Shown in pieces: positions 57,736 to 64,000 of a stretch of 64,000 nucleotides of DNA. The notes under the pieces are model-generated. The model was not told where the DNA came from and searched no databases. It was given only the letters and a program-made list of their open reading frames with translations. The stretch covers positions 186,001 through 250,000 of the forward strand of contig NZ_CP111085.1 in NCBI RefSeq assembly GCF_026278345.1, given 5' to 3'. Within the stretch, counting starts at the first letter, position 1; each line of letters starts with the position of its first letter. The translations under genes and the position numbers were made by a program. The DNA comes from Tellurirhabdus rosea (GTDB taxonomy: Bacteria > Bacteroidota > Bacteroidia > Cytophagales > Spirosomataceae).

Positions 57736-57765
57736 ATTTCCCGACTTTTTTTATAATTTCGCGCC

Positions 57766-58362
57766 GTGGAGAAGATTAAACTTGAAATATTAGGCCTTTC
57801 GCCCAGCCAGTCGCAGTCAGGCTCATTTGCATTGGTGTTGGGAGAGGAATATGGTAACCGGCGGTTGCCCATTATCATCGGTATGTTTGAAGCCCAGGCA
57901 ATCGCCATCGAAATCGAGAAGATTGTCCCCAACCGGCCGATGACGCACGACTTGTTCAAGTCCTTTGCGGAGAAGTTTAATTATACCGTCCGGGAAATCG
58001 TGATTTCGGATTTGCGGGAGGGTATTTTCTTTGCGCGCATTGTCTGCACGGACGGCACCCGCGATTCGGTTTACGTCGATGCCCGTCCTTCCGACGCTAT
58101 CGCCATCGGCATCCGGTTCAACGTTCCCATTTATACGTACGAAAATATCCTTTCGGAAGCGGGCATCACGGCCAGCGTCGCGGAAGAAAGCGATAATCCG
58201 GAAGAACTCGTTCCGCAGTCGGTCCGGCAGACGCGCTCGCTGTCGGAGCAACTAAAAGACATGTCGTACGACGAACTGTCCAAAATGCTCGACGAAGCCC
58301 TGGCGAAAGAAGAATACGAAAAAGCCGCCAAGATTCGGGACGAAATGAGTCGCCGGAATTAA
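57766..58362 (+). CDS. Bifunctional nuclease family protein (DUF151) with UVR motif
   Basis: The start is GTG at 57766; no ATG suits. The 198-residue protein has a DUF151 domain (residues 1-135: LEILGLSPSQSQSGSFALVL, RPMTHDLFKSFAEKFNYTVR, VDARPSDAIAIGIRFNVPIY) and a C-terminal UvrB/C-type UVR helix pair (LSKMLDEALAKEEYEKAAKI). Plant members have DNase/RNase activity. The bacterial function is not established. Strong terminator at 58384-58419. Confidence 0.9.
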   Translation: MEKIKLEILGLSPSQSQSGSFALVLGEEYGNRRLPIIIGMFEAQAIAIEIEKIVPNRPMTHDLFKSFAEKFNYTVREIVISDLREGIFFARIVCTDGTRDSVYVDARPSDAIAIGIRFNVPIYTYENILSEAGITASVAEESDNPEELVPQSVRQTRSLSEQLKDMSYDELSKMLDEALAKEEYEKAAKIRDEMSRRN

Positions 58363-58382
58363 GGCATCCCTTTCTGAACTCC

Positions 58383-58419
58383 AAAGCCCCAGCCCGACCG
58401 GCCGGGGCTTTTTATTTTT
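58383..58419 (+). terminator. Terminator after the DUF151 gene
   Basis: AAGCCCC (58384-58390) and GGGGCTT (58404-58410), followed by TTTATTTTT. It lies 21 bases after the stop. Confidence 0.8.
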
Positions 58420-58539
58420 CGAAACATTTTAATTACCGAAATAGACTTTTTTGGGTAAATATCTACAAATCAATGCTTAAGAGGATGACAATATCGCTAA
58501 ACGCCGATATTTCCTTAACCCCTAAACTCCTCTGCCGCC

Positions 58540-59478
58540 ATGCTCACCGAAAAGCAATCCTCTACCTTCTCGGACGATCCCGAACGCAAGTCCCAGCGTT
58601 TCGCCGCCCTGGCTACCCTGCTCCTGTTTCTCGCGCTCGGTTTCGGAATCTACCAGTGGAACCGGGGCAATACCCTTACCCGGTCGAACGAAACGCTCAC
58701 CGATCAGGTCGATTCCCTCAAAATTCTGCGCGACGGCCTCACCCGCGAAATTCAGGCCGTATCCACCCAGCTCGAAACGGCCCGCACCCAGAACAGCAGC
58801 CTGTCGGCCAGCCTCACCGGCTTAAACGAGAAGCTGGCGGAACGGGACCGGGTACTGGCCCGGCTCCGGGCCGAAAACAACAGCATTCCTTCGCTCCGGC
58901 GGCAGGTGCTCCAGCTGAGCCAGGTCAAGGCCTCCCTGACGGAGGAACTCGACAAGCTGCGGCAGGATAACACCCGACTGGCGGAAGAAAACACCCGGCT
59001 GCGCGAGGAAAACCGCCAGCTCACGTCCCAGAACGACGACCTCCGCAACCGGCCCGAAGAGCCCGAAAAGGAAGCCCCGACCGGCCCGCTGCTGAAAGCC
59101 AATGCCCTGCGGGTGGAGGTCGTGCAGCGCCGCGACCGGCTGACGGTCAGGGCCCGCCGCGCCCGGGAGATTGCGGTGATGGTCGAGCTGCCGAAAGAAC
59201 TGCAGTCGGAAGAGCCGAACCAGATGCTTTATCTGAGCATGAAGGATGTGCAGCAGCGACCGCTGGAAGATAAAGAAGCCCGGAAAATGACCATCGATGT
59301 GCCGGGCGTAATGAATCCGGTCACCGTTCACCTGGCCCAGAAAGTAGATTTCCAGAAAAATCCGCAGCGCATTACCCTCAAGTATAAGCCCGACGAAAAA
59401 CTCAAAGCGGGCATTTACGCCGCCGAGCTTTTCACAGAACAGGCTTTCCTGGGCCGGGTCGAATTCCGGTTGCGGTAG
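58540..59478 (+). CDS. Single-helix membrane protein with long coiled coil
   Basis: The 312-residue protein has one membrane helix (about 22-40; ALATLLLFLALGFGIYQWNR). A coiled coil of about 140 residues follows with clear leucine/asparagine heptads (LTEELDKLRQDNTRLAEENT) and an acidic PEEPEKEAP hinge. The C-terminal beta-rich domain (about 190-312) contains LRVEVVQRRDRLTVRARRAR and GIYAAELFTEQAFLGRVEFR. The layout suggests an envelope spacer or anchor. No named family recognised. It stands alone. Confidence 0.7.
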   Translation: MLTEKQSSTFSDDPERKSQRFAALATLLLFLALGFGIYQWNRGNTLTRSNETLTDQVDSLKILRDGLTREIQAVSTQLETARTQNSSLSASLTGLNEKLAERDRVLARLRAENNSIPSLRRQVLQLSQVKASLTEELDKLRQDNTRLAEENTRLREENRQLTSQNDDLRNRPEEPEKEAPTGPLLKANALRVEVVQRRDRLTVRARRAREIAVMVELPKELQSEEPNQMLYLSMKDVQQRPLEDKEARKMTIDVPGVMNPVTVHLAQKVDFQKNPQRITLKYKPDEKLKAGIYAAELFTEQAFLGRVEFRLR

Positions 59479-59484
59479 CATAAA

Positions 59485-59517
59485 GGAGGCACACGTCCGG
59501 CCCGGACGTGTGCCTCC
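59485..59517. terminator. 16-bp perfect hairpin between convergent genes
   Basis: GGAGGCACACGTCCGG (59485-59500) and CCGGACGTGTGCCTCC (59502-59517) are exact inverted copies. No T-run follows on either strand, so it may be a Rho-independent barrier of low efficiency or an mRNA 3' stabiliser. Confidence 0.55.
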
Positions 59518-59525
59518 CGAACGAA

Positions 59526-60005
59526 TCACCCGATGACCGGCTCGCCGACCAGCGGAAAAACCCGGCGCACCACCCGGCCTTCCAGCCGACGTTTCAGGCC
59601 GGTTAGCGAGTCTTTAAGATGCTGGGTAAACAACTCCTCCGTCAGCGCCGGCAGTAACTGGTAGATTCCGGTTGGCTGCAGTGTCAGTTCGTAAGTAAGG
59701 CGGGTGCCCTCGCCCTGCGGCTCAAACAGGCGCTGGCCCGAAAAAGGCATTCCGGAATCAAGGGTCCGGAATGCCAGTCGGCGGTTGGGCTCGACGGCTT
59801 CCAGTTCCATTTTAGTGATCAGCGAGGTTCCCATAAACGAAAGCGCTTCCTGCACCTGCATGCCCGGAAAGGGCAACCCTCCCCCCTGCGCCTGAATCGC
59901 GACGACGCCCGCGCGCCAGAGTGCATCGTATTGAAAATTCCCGGCAAGCTGAAAAACCTCGGCTACCGGCCGGTTGATAAATTGGGAAACCCGAATTCTG
60001 ATCAT
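59526..60005 (-). CDS. SRPBCC-family ligand-binding protein
   Basis: The 159-residue protein begins MIRIRVSQFINRPVAEVFQL, the opening strand-helix of the START/polyketide-cyclase fold. EAVEPNRRLAFRTLDSGMPF, GEGTRLTYELTLQPTGIYQL and a long C-terminal helix (LTEELFTQHLKDSLTGLKRR) follow. The ligand is unknown. It is divergent from the TonB receptor and convergent with the coiled-coil gene. Confidence 0.8.
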   Translation of the reverse strand: MIRIRVSQFINRPVAEVFQLAGNFQYDALWRAGVVAIQAQGGGLPFPGMQVQEALSFMGTSLITKMELEAVEPNRRLAFRTLDSGMPFSGQRLFEPQGEGTRLTYELTLQPTGIYQLLPALTEELFTQHLKDSLTGLKRRLEGRVVRRVFPLVGEPVIG

Positions 60006-60303
60006 GGTCGTGTTGTTTCTGTTCGCTCAAAATTGGTTTTTTGCGAAACAACGCCCAACCGCCTCCCCCGCGAAACGGAAATTCCGGCCGACGAAACGGC
60101 ACACCAACCTCCTGATTGTGAATACCTAAGCACCTCCTCCGCTCCTTTACCTCGCCGCCCCGTCAAACCGGTCTGATGCCCCTTTTTTGTCGGTTTCAGG
60201 AAAGATTTTTTCCGTTTGGCCGCCTCCCGAACTGGCGTCCGGCGACGGTTCTCCCACCTTTGGGCCTGTAAACAACAACCCGCAGCCGCTCCAGGCTCCG
60301 CAT

Positions 60304-62670
60304 ATGAAAACCACGATTTGCCTATCCATCTTACTGATCAGGGCAGCTTTTACGCTTCAGGCTCAGTCCGTTACCCACCGGGGCGTGGTCCTCGACGGGC
60401 AGAGCGGCGAACCCATTCCGGCGGCCACCGTCCGACTGAAAGCCCAGTCGGTAGGCACGGTGACGGACGCGCAGGGCAGGTTTGTGCTGCCGGGCCGCCA
60501 AAGCACCGACAGCCTGGAAGTCAGCAGCGTGGGCTACGAAAGTCGCCTCGTTGTATCCGCCGAAAAACTGGTGGTTTCGCTACCGCCAAGAATTGAAGAC
60601 CTGCAGCCGGTGGTGGTAACGGCCAGCCGCGAGGCGCAGGCTCGTTCGGAAGCGCCGATGGCCATCAGTCGCCTGTCGGCCCTGTTGTTGCAGGAAACCA
60701 AACCGGTCAACCTCTACGAAGTCATCAACAAAACGCCCGGCGTGGTCATGCCAAACCTCGGCAACGAACAGCATTCGATGGGCATCCGCCAGCCGTTTGG
60801 CACCCAGGCGTATTATCTGTACCTGGAAGACGGGCTGCCCGTGCGGCCGATGGGCGTTTTTAACCACAACGCCCTGATCGAAATGAATCCGTTTGCGGTG
60901 AGTTCGGTCGAAGTGGTCAAAGGGCCGGTTTCCTCGCTGTATGGTCCCGAGGCGGTCGGCGGCGCGGTGAATTTTATGACGCACCGGCCGACCGCCGTGC
61001 CGGTCGTTCGGGCGGGCGTTCTGGGCGATGGCTGGGGCTACCGCCGGGCGCAGGTGGCTGGCGGGGGCATGCTTTCTTCCAAACTGGGCGTTTTCGTCGC
61101 CGGGGCGCTCACCCGGCAGCGGGACGGCTGGCAGGCCCAGAGCGATTTTGACAGAGCTTCCCTGACCACCCGCCTCGAATACGCCTTCACCGACCGGACC
61201 CGGCTGACGGGCACGGTGGCCTACAACCAGTATCACACCCAGACAAGCGGCAGCGTCGATAGTCTGGGGTACTACAGCCGGAATTACGCCAGCACGACCG
61301 ATTTCACCTACCGGGATGTCCGTTCGCTGCGCTCCCGTCTGACGCTCGAACACCGCTGGACGGCCCGGAGCGAGAGCTTCGTCACGACGTTTTACCGCGA
61401 TAACAGCCTGAAACAAAACCCGAACTATAGCATTCGCTGGAAATCGGGTGCCAGCACGGCGACGGGCGAAATCAACGAGAACCGCTTTCACAGCCTCGGG
61501 CTGATGGCGCAGCACAGCCAGCGGTTTGCGTGGCTCGACAGCCGCCTGCTCGCGGGGGCGCTGCTCGACAATTCGCCCAACACGTATTACGCTTACCAAA
61601 CCGAGCTGGAAGCCCTTCTGCGCCCCGACAAACGCTCCGTCGAGCGGTACAGACAGTTGCGCGAACGTCCCGACCAGTACCTGAGCCGTTACGAAGCGGT
61701 GATTCACAACCGGGCCGTTTATGCCCAGCTTGATTTTGCACCGCTGGCCCGGCTGCGGATTTCGGCGGGTGCCCGCTTCGACCGGATGGCGTTTGATTAC
61801 GAGAATTTTCTGGACAAGGCCACGGGCACCAAAGCCTACAATCAGTTGACGCCCAAACTGGGGCTGACCTACGATTGGGGGCAGGGCCGCGGGTTGTACG
61901 CCAATCTGAGCCGCGGTTTCTCGCCGCCGGGTCTGACGGCCATTTTCCGGAAAAACGCCAACGCCACGGCCGGTCAGCCGCCGTTCTACTACCATCTGCA
62001 GGCGGCACAGTTCGATAATATGGAAATCGGCGGCTGGGCGACGTTCCTCCACCGGAAAGTATACTTCGACTGGGCGGTTTACCAGATGAAAGGCCGGAAC
62101 GAACTGCTGAGCATCCGCCAACCGGACAATTCCACGGACTATCAGAGCGCGGGCCGGACCCTGCACCGGGGCTTTGAATACAGCCTCACGTTCAAGCCCT
62201 CCGCGCAGTGGTTTTTCCGCTTCGGCGGCACCAATGCGGTCCACCGGTTCGAAGATTTTGCCCTGAGCAACCGGCAGACCGACGCCGTCCGGAATCTGAA
62301 AGGCTATGACATGCCGCAGGCCCCCCGCTGGATTGCCAACACCGAACTGACGTACAAGCCCCGCTGGGCCAAAGGGTTGCGCATGGCCGTGGAGTGGCAG
62401 CGGTTGAGTCCCTGGTACCAGAACCAGCTGAACACCGTCCGGTACGAAGACCGGGGCGCCTTTGGCGCGCGCGGGGTCAGCGTCCTCAACCTGCGCACCG
62501 GCTACGTCTGGAAAGCTTTTGAATTTTACGCCAATGTACTGAACCTGACGGACGAGCTGTACGCCAACAACGCGACCCGGGGCAATGCCGCTACCGACCG
62601 GACGACGTTTACCCCGGCCGCTCCGCGTACCGTTGTGCTCGGCCTGCAATACCAGTTTTCCCGTCATTAA
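60304..62670 (+). CDS. TonB-dependent outer-membrane receptor
   Basis: I start at ATG 60304 (MKTTICLSILLIRAAFTLQA), which gives a signal peptide; a longer frame to 60187 has no support. The 788-residue protein has CarboxypepD_reg (about 22-95), TonB-box-like DLQPVVVTASREAQARSEAP, and a plug (VVMPNLGNEQHSMGIRQPFG, SSVEVVKGPVSSLYGPEAVG). A barrel ends with AAPRTVVLGLQYQFSRH. It lacks a SusD partner, which points to a small substrate such as a metal chelate or cofactor. Followed 12 bases later by a BNR-type protein with Cys motifs. Confidence 0.92.
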   Translation: MKTTICLSILLIRAAFTLQAQSVTHRGVVLDGQSGEPIPAATVRLKAQSVGTVTDAQGRFVLPGRQSTDSLEVSSVGYESRLVVSAEKLVVSLPPRIEDLQPVVVTASREAQARSEAPMAISRLSALLLQETKPVNLYEVINKTPGVVMPNLGNEQHSMGIRQPFGTQAYYLYLEDGLPVRPMGVFNHNALIEMNPFAVSSVEVVKGPVSSLYGPEAVGGAVNFMTHRPTAVPVVRAGVLGDGWGYRRAQVAGGGMLSSKLGVFVAGALTRQRDGWQAQSDFDRASLTTRLEYAFTDRTRLTGTVAYNQYHTQTSGSVDSLGYYSRNYASTTDFTYRDVRSLRSRLTLEHRWTARSESFVTTFYRDNSLKQNPNYSIRWKSGASTATGEINENRFHSLGLMAQHSQRFAWLDSRLLAGALLDNSPNTYYAYQTELEALLRPDKRSVERYRQLRERPDQYLSRYEAVIHNRAVYAQLDFAPLARLRISAGARFDRMAFDYENFLDKATGTKAYNQLTPKLGLTYDWGQGRGLYANLSRGFSPPGLTAIFRKNANATAGQPPFYYHLQAAQFDNMEIGGWATFLHRKVYFDWAVYQMKGRNELLSIRQPDNSTDYQSAGRTLHRGFEYSLTFKPSAQWFFRFGGTNAVHRFEDFALSNRQTDAVRNLKGYDMPQAPRWIANTELTYKPRWAKGLRMAVEWQRLSPWYQNQLNTVRYEDRGAFGARGVSVLNLRTGYVWKAFEFYANVLNLTDELYANNATRGNAATDRTTFTPAAPRTVVLGLQYQFSRH

Positions 62671-62682
62671 TCCACATCCACC

Positions 62683-63849
62683 ATGAAATCGCTATTTTTT
62701 CTTGCGGCTCTCCTCCTTCAGAGCTTCTATTCCTTCGGGACAGACCCAATCAGGGTCAACAATGCCCAGTTTCCCCGCCTGTTTGCCAACGAACGGGGCC
62801 AGCCGGTGATGAGCTGGGTGGAACGGACATCCCAGGCCGTCGCTCTTGTTTACCGCATTTCGCCGGACGGCGGCCTGACGTTTCGGGAACCCGTTCGTAT
62901 CCTGCTGCCGGGCACAACGGCGGCTCATGGCGAAGATGTTCCGAAGCTGATCTTCAAAGGCGACGGCACCCGGATGGTGGTTTATAGTCTGCCCAAACCC
63001 ATGCCGGATGCCACTCGGGCCGGGAATCTGCTGTACCAGCTTTCGCGCGATGGCAAAACCTGGTCCGCAGCCAGGCCCGTTCACCGGGATACCACCGCCG
63101 GAAAAAGTCACTCGTACGCCGAGATGACGCGCCTGCCCAACGGCGAAATCGGCCTTATCTGGCTCGACGACAAACTGCCCGGTCGGGAAGGCCGGACGGT
63201 CCGGTTCACGCAGACACTGCCCACGGGCGGCTTCGGTGCGGAAGTCATCATCGATTCGAGCGCCTGTCCCTGCTGCCGCCCCGGTATTGCCGTCGATGGC
63301 CGGGGCCGGATTTACCTGACGTACCGTGATTTGCTGCCCGGAGGCACGCGCGACATCAGCTTCGTGGTCTCGGCGGACGGTGGTCAGTCGTTCAGCCAGC
63401 CCAAAACCCTGGGTGACGATCGGTGGAACGTGAACGCCTGCCCGCATTCGGGACCGCAGCTGGTTGCCCAGGGCGAGTTGGTCTACGCCACCTGGTACTC
63501 CGGCGCAGCCGGTCGGGAAGGCGTGCGCATGGCCCGGCTCGACCAACCCGACCAGCCTGCCCTGCTGCCCGGAGCGCACCGGACCCCTCCGCAGCTTGGC
63601 AGCGGAGGGGCTAACCGAATGGCGCTGGCCTGGGAAGAAATGGTGGGTGAGGCCCCGGACGGCTACCGGCAGGTCATGGTGCGGATGACTTCCGAAACCG
63701 GCGGGCGGCAGACGGTCCCCGTATCGACTCCGGGGGAACTGACTTCCCTGCCTGTACTACTGTCTGCCGATACCGGGCTGCTGGTCGCCTATCAGGTCTG
63801 GATGGGGCAGGAAAGTCAGGTTGTGCTGAAGCGTATTCCTTTTTTTTAA
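62683..63849 (+). CDS. Secreted BNR/sialidase-fold protein with CPCC and CPHSGP motifs
   Basis: The 388-residue protein has a signal peptide (LFFLAALLLQSFYSFGTD). It shows BNR/Asp-box-like propeller repeats (SPDGGLTFREPVRI, SRDGKTWSAARPV, SADGGQSFSQPKTL). Two cysteine motifs interrupt the propeller: SACPCCRPGIAVDGRGR (about 198-214) and NACPHSGPQL (about 251-260). The usual sialidase arginine triad is not evident, so the label sialidase, often given to such proteins, may mislead. Three cysteines plus a CPH motif suggest disulfide or metal binding. It follows the TonB receptor by 12 bases and probably works with it. Confidence 0.75.
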   Translation: MKSLFFLAALLLQSFYSFGTDPIRVNNAQFPRLFANERGQPVMSWVERTSQAVALVYRISPDGGLTFREPVRILLPGTTAAHGEDVPKLIFKGDGTRMVVYSLPKPMPDATRAGNLLYQLSRDGKTWSAARPVHRDTTAGKSHSYAEMTRLPNGEIGLIWLDDKLPGREGRTVRFTQTLPTGGFGAEVIIDSSACPCCRPGIAVDGRGRIYLTYRDLLPGGTRDISFVVSADGGQSFSQPKTLGDDRWNVNACPHSGPQLVAQGELVYATWYSGAAGREGVRMARLDQPDQPALLPGAHRTPPQLGSGGANRMALAWEEMVGEAPDGYRQVMVRMTSETGGRQTVPVSTPGELTSLPVLLSADTGLLVAYQVWMGQESQVVLKRIPFF

Positions 63850-63867
63850 CCATAAACAATTTAAGTT

Positions 63868-64000
63868 ATGATGAATCTGTTTGCTGCGGCCCTCGTAGCG
63901 GCCAGCGCTTTCTTTGGGGCGGAAGAGACGCCCGGAAGCGTAAAGAAGCCCGCTCCGTCGGTTCGCTATGGTGAAACGGTGGCGCTCGGCAAGGGCACCC
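63868..64000 (+). CDS. Secreted protein, N-terminal part (runs off the window)
   Basis: ATG at 63868 (a second ATG follows) opens a frame to the window end. It encodes a signal peptide (NLFAAALVAASAFFGAEETP) and then SVRYGETVALGKGT. The last stretch resembles the start of the DUF5602/TTHB210-like secreted proteins, but 44 residues are too few to be sure. It is 18 bases after the BNR gene and belongs to the TonB-receptor operon. Confidence 0.6.
   Translation, partial: MMNLFAAALVAASAFFGAEETPGSVKKPAPSVRYGETVALGKGT

Overview
This window looks like a chromosomal segment of an aerobic member of the Bacteroidota, most likely Cytophagales in the Spirosoma/Larkinella neighbourhood. The reasons are a SusC/SusD pair, TonB-dependent receptors with a CarboxypepD_reg-type N-terminus, promoters of the TTTG-N18/19-TAnnTTTG type, a fused ccoN-ccoO gene, hybrid histidine kinases next to stand-alone CheB and CheR, and a G+C-rich background. 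The genus is inference only.

Layout. 1-7.4 kb: edge of a PAS protein, a thioredoxin-like protein, then a leftward cbb3 oxidase operon (ccoS, ccoNO, a small ccoQ-like gene, ccoP, ccoG, ccoH, TauE/SafE-type membrane protein). 7.6-14.4 kb: a secreted protein and a leftward signalling cluster (response regulator/kinase, three-receiver hybrid kinase, CheR, CheB). 14.7-21.7 kb: a GH106-type glycosidase, then divergent ccoI (copper ATPase for oxidase assembly) and hemN around a candidate FNR box. 21.7-27.1 kb: a small acidic protein, an ABC ATPase, a zinc-ribbon/SPFH pair and a GapN-like dehydrogenase. 27.2-36.2 kb: an accessory island bounded by two identical tRNA-Leu(CAA) genes in a 97-bp direct repeat. 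It holds a decayed pseudogene, a degenerate DUF922-like protein, an AT-richer lipoprotein, an IS3-family element that has split a small secreted-protein gene (3-bp target duplication, exact frame restored on removal), and an arsenic operon arsR-arsN2-arsM-arsC-acr3-arsO with two near-identical operators. 36.4-40.7 kb: MacB-type permease, a secreted protein often labelled asparagine synthetase B, a lipoprotein and a VOC protein. 40.7-41.1 kb: two candidate small RNAs with mutually complementary segments. 41.1-46.9 kb: SusD, SusC and a DeoR-type regulator. 46.9-64 kb: NUDIX hydrolase, endonuclease, flavoprotein, methyltransferase, glycosyltransferase, a phosphorylase-like protein without the PLP lysine, a sugar isomerase-like protein, etfBA, a DUF151 nuclease, a coiled-coil protein, SRPBCC protein, and a TonB receptor followed by a Cys-rich BNR protein and a truncated secreted gene.

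The most unusual signal is outside the genes. At least thirteen intergenic stretches are filled by long inverted repeats whose arms are tandem, degenerate 6-8 base words. Each locus has its own word and most start within or a few bases after a stop codon. One similar stretch appears to sit inside the ccoG coding sequence. I do not know a described family that fits.
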